A stretch of DNA of 64,000 bases from Gammaproteobacteria bacterium (GTDB taxonomy: Bacteria > Pseudomonadota > Gammaproteobacteria > DSM-16500), in the NCBI GenBank assembly GCA_014132615.1, contig BMAH01000046.1:62001-126000 (forward strand), given 5' to 3'. Under the pieces are notes generated by a model. That model saw only the letters and a list, made by a program, of their open reading frames with translations, was not told the origin of the DNA and made no database searches. The stretch's first letter is position 1, and every line of letters begins with the position of its first letter. The translations under genes were made by a program, and so were the position numbers. Positions 53,851-62,585 of this stretch are shown in pieces.

Positions 53851-54525
53851 ATGGCCACCTTTACCTCATCAAAAGATAAAAAAGTCCAAAAACAAACTTC
53901 ACGGTATATAGATGAAGCAGGGAAAGAATCTTTCCCAAGCAGTGATCCCCCAGCTTGGACTTTAGGTTCTGAATTTGAAGTAAATGCCTTTAGACAAGCC
54001 AATAAGATGGATATTACCCCTATTTTAATGCGCGAACATGTGGCTATGCGGCAAGTAGCACGTGCATTAAATTCGCAAATAAAATTACTAGAAAATGGTG
54101 AGCAAGCAGACAAAGCTCAATTAGAAAAAATTGCTCAATTTTTTCATGAATACGTCGATGAATGTCATTATAAAAAAGAACAAGCGTTGCTCGATATGAT
54201 GAAACGCAATGCGCAAAAGCCTACCGATTATATGCTGCGTGATTTAAATAAAGAAAAAAAATTGGGTAGTGATTTAACACAAGAGTTAATGGGTTTAATG
54301 AATAAGGGTGATTTACATTCACAACGATTGTTAGCTTTGCTAAAACGCATTGTGAATTTACACATCAATCATACTGGTAAAGAAGAAGAATACGTTTTTC
54401 CTTACATCAAGCAAATGGATGATGTGAATAGAGATAGTTTATTAAATGATTTTAAAAAATTTGATCAGCAATTCAGTATGCAGAAGGGTGCTCAATGGCT
54501 CGCCTTTTCTGAGCAGCTTAAATAG
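53851..54525 (+). CDS. Hemerythrin-domain protein
   Basis: 224 residues; GGAGG before the ATG. Short N-terminal tail with the recurrent SFPSSDPPAW motif (28-37), then a four-helix hemerythrin HHE domain with candidate diiron ligands His63 (REHVAMRQ), His99/Glu100 (FFHEY), His106 and Glu110 (ECHYKKE) and a later HINHTGKEEEYVFP cluster. Probably binds O2, NO or senses oxidants. It is 29 bases upstream of the acyl-CoA dehydrogenase-like gene. Confidence 0.88.
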   Translation: MATFTSSKDKKVQKQTSRYIDEAGKESFPSSDPPAWTLGSEFEVNAFRQANKMDITPILMREHVAMRQVARALNSQIKLLENGEQADKAQLEKIAQFFHEYVDECHYKKEQALLDMMKRNAQKPTDYMLRDLNKEKKLGSDLTQELMGLMNKGDLHSQRLLALLKRIVNLHINHTGKEEEYVFPYIKQMDDVNRDSLLNDFKKFDQQFSMQKGAQWLAFSEQLK

Positions 54526-54554
54526 GGTAATTTATTTAAGGATTAAACATATTC

Positions 54555-56261
54555 ATGGATGAAACACAACCAGCTAATCTATTAGGCCGTCATGATTTTG
54601 CTGACTGGGAAAAGGCAATACAAAAGAATTGTTACTCTCAGGATGCCGATTTTATTCATACTGTACAATTTACTTTTCCTTCTGACTTTAGGCGCATTAA
54701 TCCAGAATTGGAAACATTTGGCGCAAGAGTTACAACTGAATTAGAAAGATTAGTAACTGAAAATAATTTAGCAATCAATTTACCTCGTTTAAATTACTAC
54801 GATGCAATAGGAAGAATGAATAATCACGTTATTCATCATCCTGACTACATCGCAGCTGGTAATATTATCTATGGAACCAAATTATTAGCCCGCATGGCAG
54901 AATGGGGTGGTTTAACTGAATGCTTAGCTTTCTTGTTTTTGTCAGCAGAAACAGGCGAGGCAGGGCATAATTGTCCTATTGCATGTTCTGCTGGCATTAT
55001 TCGCGTACTTAAAAAAGTTGATGTAAAAAACAAAGGGTATTATTTAGAGAAGTTAATTGCTCCTTCATTTTCAACTAATTTTACTGGTGCACAATTTTTA
55101 ACGGAAGTGCAAGGCGGTTCAGATGTGGGTTTAAATGCTACTTATGCAGTAAAAGATACAGAGGATACTTATCAAATATTCGGTGAAAAATGGTTCTGCT
55201 CTAATGCAAACGCAGATTTACTGTTTGTAACAGCGCGTTATGATAAAGACATTCCTGGCACTAAAGGCTTAGGATTATTTTTAATTCCTGCTGAATGGGA
55301 TAAACAAAAAAATCATTACGCCATAAGACGTTTAAAAGAAAAAATTGGTACACGTTCTATGGCAACAGGTGAAATTGATTTTCACGGTGCAAAAGCTTGG
55401 TTATTGGGTGAGGCAAATGAAGGTATTCACCTAGTAATGGATAATGTATTGCACTTATCACGCTTATTTAACACCATTTGTGTATTAGGTATGGCAAGGC
55501 GTGCTTATACTATTGCCAATGAATACGCTAAACATCGTATTGCATTTGGCCATCCTATCGCTAATTATCCACTGGTTAAAGAAAATTTGGCCAAAGTTAA
55601 AGTCGAGAATGCAGCTATGGTTGCTGCTGTTTTTGCTACAGCGAAATTACAAGACAGATTAGATACGCAAAAAGAAAATGGAGATACTAAATTACTTCTT
55701 AGACTATTAGTTAACATGCAGAAATACCTTTCTGCAAAATGGTCGGTAGAACATATTCATCACTGCCTCGATGTGTTAGCTGGTAATGGCACAATTGAGA
55801 CATTTTCTTCTATCCCACGTTTATTGCGCGATGCAATCGTTTGTGAAAATTGGGAAGGAACTCATAATGTTTTGCGGGCACAAATCAACAAAGATATTCT
55901 TAAATATGATATTGATAAAATTTATTTACGCTACATGAAAACAGAAATTGATAAATTATCTGATAAAAAATGGATAGATTTTTTTAATAATCAATTGGAA
56001 AAATTGCAGCAATATGTTGATCAATGGCGACAAAAGCCTGCTGAAATCCAAAGCTTAGAAATAAGAATTGTAGTAGACAAAATGGCTACCTTATTTTGTG
56101 CATTAATGCTTTTAAAAGAAGCATTACACCAAAAAGAATTAAATAATTCTGATAAAAAAATGCTGTCTTTTACTTATTTTATACGTTTGCATTTAGAAGA
56201 AAATCCAGTATTATTTGATAATAATTATATTAAGTTACTAACGCAAATTATTGCTGACTAA
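54555..56261 (+). CDS. Acyl-CoA dehydrogenase family protein, AidB-like
   Basis: 568 residues, long for an ACAD. Marks: FSAETGEAGHNCP-like region LSAETGEAGHN, FAD/substrate segment FLTEVQGGSDVG, KWFCSNANADLL, KEKIGTRSMATGEI and a C-terminal CENWEGTHNVLRAQ with the Glu of AidB/ACADs. The extra C-terminal helical domain (about 440-568) is as in AidB, a flavoprotein linked to alkylation protection. It could be a real dehydrogenase of long or branched substrates. Followed by the YgjP-like gene after 5 bases. Confidence 0.88.
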   Translation: MDETQPANLLGRHDFADWEKAIQKNCYSQDADFIHTVQFTFPSDFRRINPELETFGARVTTELERLVTENNLAINLPRLNYYDAIGRMNNHVIHHPDYIAAGNIIYGTKLLARMAEWGGLTECLAFLFLSAETGEAGHNCPIACSAGIIRVLKKVDVKNKGYYLEKLIAPSFSTNFTGAQFLTEVQGGSDVGLNATYAVKDTEDTYQIFGEKWFCSNANADLLFVTARYDKDIPGTKGLGLFLIPAEWDKQKNHYAIRRLKEKIGTRSMATGEIDFHGAKAWLLGEANEGIHLVMDNVLHLSRLFNTICVLGMARRAYTIANEYAKHRIAFGHPIANYPLVKENLAKVKVENAAMVAAVFATAKLQDRLDTQKENGDTKLLLRLLVNMQKYLSAKWSVEHIHHCLDVLAGNGTIETFSSIPRLLRDAIVCENWEGTHNVLRAQINKDILKYDIDKIYLRYMKTEIDKLSDKKWIDFFNNQLEKLQQYVDQWRQKPAEIQSLEIRIVVDKMATLFCALMLLKEALHQKELNNSDKKMLSFTYFIRLHLEENPVLFDNNYIKLLTQIIAD

Positions 56262-56266
56262 TTTTC

Positions 56267-56977
56267 ATGAAATCAATAGAGACACCGATTGCATGGCCAC
56301 CTGCTTATAGCATTAAAAGACACCCACGTGCTAAACGCATTAAACTACGCACTTCAAGTAAAAGTGGTTTAGTCATTACACTGCCATTACGTTTTAGCGA
56401 AAAAAAAATTCCTCTAGTTTTAGAAGATAATAAGGAATGGATTATTAAACAATTATCCTCTATCACTCCTAAGCTCGAGGTTAGTTTACCGGATGTAATT
56501 ACACTGCCTATTACTAGCCGAACATGGCCTATAGAGTATTTGGCTTGCAAGGCCAGAATGCAAATAATAGAGCGGCCATCAGGGGAAATTGTGGTTGCAG
56601 GTGATGTCGCAAAAATAGAACATTGCCAGGCATTATTATTAAAATGGACTAAATTAAAAGCTACTCAATTTCTACTACCGCGCTTAACTATGTTAAGCCA
56701 ATATATGCAGTTAGAATTTAAAAAAGTCACGTTAAGAGACCAAAGGACGGTATGGGGAAGTTGTACAGCCAGTAAAGCAATCAGTTTGAATTATAAATTG
56801 ATTTTCTTACCTCCGCATTTAATTGATTATGTTTTAATTCATGAATTATGTCATTTAAGGCATTTAAATCACTCGGCTTCATTTTGGTCATTAGTACAGA
56901 AGTATGATGAGAATTGGAAGAAGCATAGGCGTGAATTGCGATTAGCAAGTCAATTTATCCCGAATTGGGCTATCTAA
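56267..56977 (+). CDS. YgjP/SprT-like metallohydrolase (DUF45)
   Basis: 236 residues. Zinc-protease motif HELCHLRHLNHSASFW (HExxH plus a third His) and the preceding RTVWGSCTASKAISLNYKL block define the M48-like YgjP family. Soluble and cytoplasmic. Often linked with nucleotide or DNA-repair functions, without firm evidence. Probably co-transcribed with the AidB-like gene. Confidence 0.9.
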   Translation: MKSIETPIAWPPAYSIKRHPRAKRIKLRTSSKSGLVITLPLRFSEKKIPLVLEDNKEWIIKQLSSITPKLEVSLPDVITLPITSRTWPIEYLACKARMQIIERPSGEIVVAGDVAKIEHCQALLLKWTKLKATQFLLPRLTMLSQYMQLEFKKVTLRDQRTVWGSCTASKAISLNYKLIFLPPHLIDYVLIHELCHLRHLNHSASFWSLVQKYDENWKKHRRELRLASQFIPNWAI

Positions 56978-57124
56978 GATAAAATCTATCACTAATTAAA
57001 ATACAGTAGGTGCCTCTAATCCAATATACAACGCCTGCTAAGTTACCAGCTAAAGGATTTTTCTCTATATAATTTATGCATCAGTTCTTATAAGAAAATA
57101 ATTTTATTATTATGTTAGAAGGTG

Positions 57125-57179
57125 CCAATTGTAACTGTATTCATCGCTTATTCATATCTAATCGAACAGCTACAATTGG
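57125..57179. terminator. Hairpin between convergent genes
   Basis: CCAATTGTAACTGT / ACAGCTACAATTGG, a 14-bp stem with one mismatch and a 27-base loop, about 20 bases beyond the minus-strand hypothetical stop. It lies in a 220-base gap with no gene. Confidence 0.45.
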
Positions 57180-57198
57180 TAGACTTATTATCTAAAGA

Positions 57199-57879
57199 CT
57201 AGTAGCTTGGACGTTTACTAACAGTTGAATCATTCATCGTTTTTAGAAAACTGATAAAGGCTTCACTTCTAGCAACTTGAATGGTATCAAGTGGAGTAGT
57301 GAATTCTCCTTTGCGCATTTTTTTATTTATGTTTTCAATTTTATTTATATGAGAAGTTATTAATTCCTCTTTCATTCTTTCGTTTAAGCTTGCCCCTTTC
57401 TCAAGAAAATATTGCGTTAATTCCATATTGCCTATCCCTGTTATATGTTGAAATAAAGATAAGCTTTGTTTGCGTGAACTAATATCAATGTGTACGACTA
57501 ATACCTCATAATTGATTTGATAATTGGGGTCGTCAAGACCAGATTGATGAGTGCTTAAAATTTTTAACAGAGTAAGAAATTCGTCTCTATTATATTCATA
57601 ACAAGCCATCCTTACAAAATCATTCACTATTTCTTTCATAGGAACCATATGTATGTGGAGAGCAAGTTCTTTCTTTATTTTAGATAAGAGTAGTTCTATA
57701 CCTTGATAATCTCTGCTTCTAATAAGATTTAATTGAACAAAGTCAAACTCATAGGGTAGTCCTATTTTGGTATTAGAATGAAATGATTCTTCATCACTTA
57801 GCACACGAAGAATAGACTCCCGCATATTTTTAATAAGTTTTGAATGTGGTATTTCTTTAAAAATAGAATTCCTTTGCAT
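57199..57879 (-). CDS. Hypothetical protein with one ankyrin-like motif (226 aa)
   Basis: Unrecognised. ATG 57879 has GGAAG seven bases upstream; the frame continues to 57942 without a site. Soluble, helical. One segment, GNMELTQYFLEKGASLNE (about 174-191), looks like a single ankyrin repeat (G-x-x-x-x-x-x-L-L-x-x-G-A), and an earlier DYQGIELLLSKIKKEL could be another degenerate one. Ankyrin-like proteins are frequent secreted effectors in intracellular bacteria. Weak base-composition or motif evidence only. Confidence 0.65.
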   Translation of the reverse strand: MQRNSIFKEIPHSKLIKNMRESILRVLSDEESFHSNTKIGLPYEFDFVQLNLIRSRDYQGIELLLSKIKKELALHIHMVPMKEIVNDFVRMACYEYNRDEFLTLLKILSTHQSGLDDPNYQINYEVLVVHIDISSRKQSLSLFQHITGIGNMELTQYFLEKGASLNERMKEELITSHINKIENINKKMRKGEFTTPLDTIQVARSEAFISFLKTMNDSTVSKRPSY

Positions 57880-57986
57880 GTTATAACTTCCATTAATTTT
57901 GAGGAATTCTAAATTAATAATAATTATATTAAAAGTAAACAAAACAAAAACCAGCGCAAAGTTAATTTACGCTGGTTTAAAGAGGA

Positions 57987-58457
57987 TTATCTTACAGATA
58001 CCCAGGTACCGTTGCTTTGGCAAGCAACACCGGAAGAGCTTTGTTTTTTGCCGTTGATAATAGCAGTTGTATAGAAACGACGGCAATTTGGATTGCCATT
58101 AACGGTGATCATGTTGCTGGTTGGGGTAACAGTATAGGTGGTGCCTGTTTTTTGGTTAACCCAAGTGCTTGATTGACCTTTAGGATTGTTCATAGCAGCA
58201 AGCATTTGATTGTTATCAGTGCTATCCATGCTATGACCAATGTAGCCACCAATTAAAGCACCAGCAATGGCGCCGCCTACGACAGCAACGGCTTTACCTG
58301 TACCGCCGCCAATTAAGCTACCAGCTAAACCGCCAGCAACAGCACCTGTTACTGCACCAATACCGGTATTTTCTTGTTGAGTGTTAGTAGACGAGCAACC
58401 AGCTAAACCAACGCTTGCAATTGTTGCAGCGAGTACAAGTGATTTAAAACCTCTCAT
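57987..58457 (-). CDS. Glycine-zipper outer-membrane lipoprotein (17-kDa surface antigen type)
   Basis: 156 residues from ATG 58457 (GGAGG upstream). Lipoprotein signal with lipobox LAGC (Cys21). A glycine-zipper segment (about 34-75; GAVTGAVAGGLAGSLIGGG, GGAIAGALIGGYIG) is followed by an SH3-like C-terminal domain with two cysteines. This layout is shared with the rickettsial 17-kDa antigen and SlyB-type proteins. Probably outer membrane-anchored, roles in envelope integrity. Transcribed alone. Confidence 0.9.
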   Translation of the reverse strand: MRGFKSLVLAATIASVGLAGCSSTNTQQENTGIGAVTGAVAGGLAGSLIGGGTGKAVAVVGGAIAGALIGGYIGHSMDSTDNNQMLAAMNNPKGQSSTWVNQKTGTTYTVTPTSNMITVNGNPNCRRFYTTAIINGKKQSSSGVACQSNGTWVSVR

Positions 58458-58553
58458 AAATAACCTCCAGTGTTTATTCTTTATGTCCATTCATGGCAAA
58501 AGACGCATGGTTAAACTATTATTGTAAATGAGATTGAAAGGTTGCTGTCTACT

Positions 58554-58584
58554 GGGTTTTTACTACTCTCCTAAGTAAAAACCC
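58554..58584 (-). terminator. Hairpin after sodC
   Basis: Perfect 11-bp stem GGGTTTTTACT / AGTAAAAACCC with a 9-base loop, 7 bases beyond the sodC stop. Confidence 0.6.
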
Positions 58585-58590
58585 TGATTT

Positions 58591-59094
58591 TTATTTAATC
58601 ACGCCACAAGCAATGCGCTCCCCGCCACCGCCTAACTTCTCCGGTTTATCTGAATAATTGTCACTACCTGCATGTATCATCAATGCATGGCCTTGCATCT
58701 CCGATAATTTGAAACGAGGAGCAAAGGTAGGTAGTGTCGCTGTACCATTTTGATTAACCAGCAGCACAGGTAAATCACCTAAATGGCTTTGATGTATGTA
58801 TGGACCACTATGTTTATCTGTTTTATCAGGATCAAAATGGCCGCCTGCTGCCATACCATTATTTCCACAATCAGGATTTACATGCACATGGAAGCCGTGA
58901 GAGCCAGGTGGTAAATCTTGTAATTTAGGTGTAATTAATACACCACAAGTTTCCTCTTCCAATGTCACTGTGCCAATTTTTTTACCTTCGCCTTCTTTAG
59001 TAACCAAATAAACAGGTACAGTAATGCTGGCGTAAGCTACATTCATGAATAATACAGAGCTTATAAATAATGAGAGTGTGGATTTTTTTCTCAT
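58591..59094 (-). CDS. sodC: Periplasmic Cu/Zn superoxide dismutase
   Basis: 167 residues from ATG 59094 (AAGGA upstream). Signal peptide STLSLFISSVLFMNVAYA. Copper and zinc ligands in HGFHVHVNPDCG, GGHFDPDKTDKH and the C-terminal HALMIHAGSDN; the disulfide cysteines are in EETCGV and RIACGVIK. Protects the periplasm against superoxide, for example from phagocytes. Monocistronic. Confidence 0.96.
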   Translation of the reverse strand: MRKKSTLSLFISSVLFMNVAYASITVPVYLVTKEGEGKKIGTVTLEEETCGVLITPKLQDLPPGSHGFHVHVNPDCGNNGMAAGGHFDPDKTDKHSGPYIHQSHLGDLPVLLVNQNGTATLPTFAPRFKLSEMQGHALMIHAGSDNYSDKPEKLGGGGERIACGVIK

Positions 59095-59189
59095 GATAAT
59101 TTCCTTCATAAATCGAGATAAGAGAATGAATAGAATAAACTAACCTATCTTTAAATAAAAATTTAGGGATATCAATTTCTTTTATTGTG

Positions 59190-59278
59190 TGCCAGCGTGC
59201 TGTTAGCTGGCATCTAGGATATTAAACTATTTCATGATTATATATAAAAGCTGGATGCCAGCTAACAGCACGCTGGCA
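59190..59278. repeat. Long inverted repeat E (25-bp perfect arms)
   Basis: Arms 59190-59214 and 59254-59278 (TGCCAGCGTGCTGTTAGCTGGCATC and its complement), extended by TTGTG / CACAA with a one-base offset; 39-base AT-rich centre. It sits between divergent sodC and the DUF4442 gene, so it is unlikely to be a simple terminator. Its sequence differs from repeats A-D but the architecture is alike. Confidence 0.88.
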
Positions 59279-59347
59279 TCACAAGGATATAACTTATAAC
59301 TTATACATGACAGGAATATAACTTATAAAAGGGCTTGAGGAATGGCA

Positions 59348-59854
59348 ATGTTAAAAAAACGGTCAAAGAATTGGTTGGACAGTTTACCGCTTGGTTTACT
59401 TACGTGGGGTATTAACTTGTGGCCACCTTTTCTTGGTGCAGGCATTAAAATAAAAACGATACAACCGGATTTTAGATATATAGAAGTAGTATTAAAACAA
59501 AAATGGTATAACCGAAATTACGTAGGCACGCATTTTGGCGGTTCTATGTTTAACATGACCGATCCTTTTTTTATGTTGATGCTACTTAAAAATTTAGGTC
59601 CTCAATATATAGTCTGGGATAGAGCTGCGAGTATTGAATTTAAAAAACCAGGGCGTGGATTATTGCGTGCAACCTTTTCATTTTCAGAGCAAGAGTTGGC
59701 GGCGATACGGGAAAAAGCAGATGAATTAGGGAAGTACGTATTTCAACGTGAAGTCAATATTCTCGATCCACAAGATGATATTGTTGCTGCAGTAGTAAAA
59801 ACATTATATGTGAAACGCAAAGAGGACAAAGCTAAACCACTCGCTCAGCCTTAA
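59348..59854 (+). CDS. DUF4442 hotdog-fold protein
   Basis: 168 residues; ATG 59348 has GAGGA six bases upstream (59342 has none). Hotdog fold of the PaaI/YiiD-C type: YNRNYVGTHFGGSMFNMTDPF helix and IEFKKPGRG. Members are acyl-CoA thioesterase-like but mostly uncharacterised. Monocistronic or with the efflux operon that starts 49 bases later. Confidence 0.85.
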   Translation: MLKKRSKNWLDSLPLGLLTWGINLWPPFLGAGIKIKTIQPDFRYIEVVLKQKWYNRNYVGTHFGGSMFNMTDPFFMLMLLKNLGPQYIVWDRAASIEFKKPGRGLLRATFSFSEQELAAIREKADELGKYVFQREVNILDPQDDIVAAVVKTLYVKRKEDKAKPLAQP

Positions 59855-59903
59855 AGTCTATGCTAAATTATTAAAGTTAGCAGGAAGCAAGGATTGTCAA
59901 ATA

Positions 59904-61403
59904 GTGTTATTTAAACTCTGTTTGCGGCTTACTATCATGGGATTTTGTGGTGCTAGCTTATCTGCTTGTATGGTGGGGCCTAACTTTCATTCACCCCTTT
60001 CTCCTCAGGTAAAACGTTATACTGAGGTACCTCTTCCAAAAAAAACAGTCAGTACTAAAGCAGCAGGTGATGCGGGTAAAACGCAGTATTTTGTTACAGC
60101 AAGGAATATTCCTACGCAATGGTGGCATTTATTTCATTCAAAAGCGATGAATCAATTAGTACAAAGAGGAATAGTAAATAGCCCCACATTGGCAGCCGCT
60201 TACTCTGCTTTAAAAGCAGCACAAGAAAATTTTAATGCGCAAGTAGGTAGTACTATGTTGCCTGCTTTCTCAGCACAATTAGGTGGTCAACGTCAATTAT
60301 TCTCAGGTGCAACGATTGGTGGTGATGTACCTAATTCGATTTTTAATTTATTTAATGCAACCGTGAATGCATCTTATACGCTGGATGTATTTGGTGGTTT
60401 ACGTAGACAAATTGAAGTGTATGGTGCACAAGTAGATTATCAACAGTTTGAACTAATTGCAGCTTATTTAACATTAACTTCAAATATTGCAACGACTGCT
60501 ATTACCATTGCTTCATTACAAGCACAAATTAAAGCAACACAGAGTTTAATTGCTTCTCAACAAGATCAATTGCGTATTATCAAAGATCAATATCGTTTTG
60601 GGGCTGTTTCTCAAGAAAATGTATTAACTCAGCAAACCTTAGTTGCACAAACCATTGCAACTTTACCTCCTTTAGAAAAAAGCCTTTCTTTTAATCGGCA
60701 TGCATTGGCAACGTTAGTCGGTGCTTATCCTGATGAGCCACTGCCTGAAGTAAAATTAGATGATTTAGTATTACCTACTCACCTACCTGTTACCTTACCA
60801 TCAGTCCTTGTTAGACAGCGTCCTGATGTCAGAGCATCAGAAGCATTATTGCACGCTGCCAGTGCACAAATAGGGGTCGCAACAGCTAATTTATTTCCGC
60901 AATTTAATATTACAGCCGGTTATGGATGGCAAGCATTATCACCTCAAAGTTTATTTACTACATCAAGTAATGCTTGGAATTGGGGTATGCAAATTACTCA
61001 GCCTATTTTTCAGGGTAATGCGCTTTTTGCACGTAGACGTGCAGCTATTGCTAATTTTAATCAAGCACTAGCACAGTATAAGCAAACTGTGTTGCAAGGA
61101 TTTCAAAATGTAGCAGATAGCTTAAGAGCAATTGAGCTAGATGCAAAATCATTGCAAGCAAATAAAAATGCAGAATTATCAGCAAAAAGCAGCCTTAATT
61201 TAACAGAGCAGCAATACAAATTAGGCGGCGCTAGTTATTTATCCTTACTAACTGCGCAGCAGCAATATCAACAAACTTTACTTGTGCGCATACAATCTCA
61301 AGCTGCTCGTTATACGGATACCGTTGCATTATTTCAATCGTTAGGCGGCGGTTGGTGGAATAAACCTTGGTGTGTGAAAGAATGCTTATATGAAAAACAA
61401 TAG
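59904..61403 (+). CDS. Outer-membrane efflux lipoprotein (TolC/NodT/OprM family)
   Basis: 499 residues from GTG 59904 (AAGGA upstream). Lipobox LSAC (Cys22). Two OEP repeats with long coiled coils (e.g. ATQSLIASQQDQLRIIKDQYRFG and LNLTEQQYKLGGASYLSLLTA) and PSVLVRQRPDVRASEALLHA. Forms the channel of an RND tripartite pump whose adaptor and inner-membrane genes follow, the adaptor overlapping by 14 bases. Confidence 0.93.
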   Translation: MLFKLCLRLTIMGFCGASLSACMVGPNFHSPLSPQVKRYTEVPLPKKTVSTKAAGDAGKTQYFVTARNIPTQWWHLFHSKAMNQLVQRGIVNSPTLAAAYSALKAAQENFNAQVGSTMLPAFSAQLGGQRQLFSGATIGGDVPNSIFNLFNATVNASYTLDVFGGLRRQIEVYGAQVDYQQFELIAAYLTLTSNIATTAITIASLQAQIKATQSLIASQQDQLRIIKDQYRFGAVSQENVLTQQTLVAQTIATLPPLEKSLSFNRHALATLVGAYPDEPLPEVKLDDLVLPTHLPVTLPSVLVRQRPDVRASEALLHAASAQIGVATANLFPQFNITAGYGWQALSPQSLFTTSSNAWNWGMQITQPIFQGNALFARRRAAIANFNQALAQYKQTVLQGFQNVADSLRAIELDAKSLQANKNAELSAKSSLNLTEQQYKLGGASYLSLLTAQQQYQQTLLVRIQSQAARYTDTVALFQSLGGGWWNKPWCVKECLYEKQ

Positions 61404-62583
61404 AGATTTTCCTATGATGGCAGATTTTAGAAGAAAATATTTAACAAAACCTATGGTAATCATGCTGATTATTTTAGGCATTTTATTCGGTAGTATTTTT
61501 ATTTATAAAGTTTTTATGGGTTTTATGATGAAGCGCTATTTTGCTTCATTAGAAAATCCAACCATAACTGTTTCTGCTACGCAGGTTAAATATAGTAATT
61601 GGGAAAATAGATATAAAGCAGTTGGCAGTACAAGGGCGGTAGTAGGGGTCAATGTAACAGCTCAATTAGCTGGTATGATTCAGCAAATTTATTTCACACC
61701 TGGTATGAGTGTAAAGCAAGGCATGATTTTAGTGCAGCAAAATGCAGACACTGACATTGCACAATTACAAGCATTACAAGCTAATGCAGAATTAGCCCGC
61801 ATCACTTTTGAGCGTGATAAGGCTCAATACAAAGTGCATGCTGTTAGTAAACAGCAAGTTGATACAGATGAACAAAATTTAAAAAGCTTGCGCGCACAAG
61901 TTGCGCAGCAATCAGCGACGGTTGAGAAATTAACAATACGTGCTCCTTTTAGTGGTCGTTTAGGTATTTCGCGAGTAAATCCTGGGCAGTATTTAAATCC
62001 AGGCGATGCAGTAGTCACTTTGCAACAGTTAGATCCGATTTACGTCGATTTTTATCTACCTCAACAATTATTGTCTGAATTAAGAGTAGGGCAACAGGTT
62101 AGTATGGTAACGGATACGTTCCCCGATAAAAAATTTGCAGGAAAAATTACGACCATCAATCCTTTAGTAGACACCAATACAAGAAACGTCGAAGTAGAAG
62201 CAACCATTGCAAACCCTAAACTGGATTTAAGCCCAGGTATGTTTGCGAGCGTAGAAGTAAGAACTGGTAAGTCTGTTTCCTATTTAACGTTGCCGCAAAC
62301 GGCTGTCACATTTAATCCTTACGGCGATATCGTATATATCGTTAAAGAGAAAGGTAAAGATAAATCAGGTAAGCCTATTCTCGCAGTTAATCAAATTTTT
62401 GTAACAACCGGTGCGACTCGTGGTGATCAAATTGCTATTTTAAAGGGCTTAAAAGAAGGCGATACCATCGTGACCAGTGGTCAACTTAAATTAAAAAATG
62501 GCAGCTTAGTAACAATTAATAATACGGTTCAACCAGCAGATAGCGAAGATCCTAAGTTGAGTAATCAACACGCGAGAGCATAA
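61390..62583 (+). CDS. RND efflux periplasmic adaptor (membrane fusion protein)
   Basis: 397 residues with one N-terminal membrane anchor (about 22-42; MVIMLIILGILFGSIFIY). Lipoyl-type and hairpin domains (VTAQLAGMIQQIYFTPGMSVKQGM and RAPFSGRLGISRVNPGQYL) and the beta-barrel region with DTNTRNVEVEA. Bridges the outer channel and RND pump. ATG 61390 or 61414 (the second has an AGAG site). Second gene of the operon. Confidence 0.93.
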   Translation: MKNNRDFPMMADFRRKYLTKPMVIMLIILGILFGSIFIYKVFMGFMMKRYFASLENPTITVSATQVKYSNWENRYKAVGSTRAVVGVNVTAQLAGMIQQIYFTPGMSVKQGMILVQQNADTDIAQLQALQANAELARITFERDKAQYKVHAVSKQQVDTDEQNLKSLRAQVAQQSATVEKLTIRAPFSGRLGISRVNPGQYLNPGDAVVTLQQLDPIYVDFYLPQQLLSELRVGQQVSMVTDTFPDKKFAGKITTINPLVDTNTRNVEVEATIANPKLDLSPGMFASVEVRTGKSVSYLTLPQTAVTFNPYGDIVYIVKEKGKDKSGKPILAVNQIFVTTGATRGDQIAILKGLKEGDTIVTSGQLKLKNGSLVTINNTVQPADSEDPKLSNQHARA

Positions 62584-62585
62584 CA

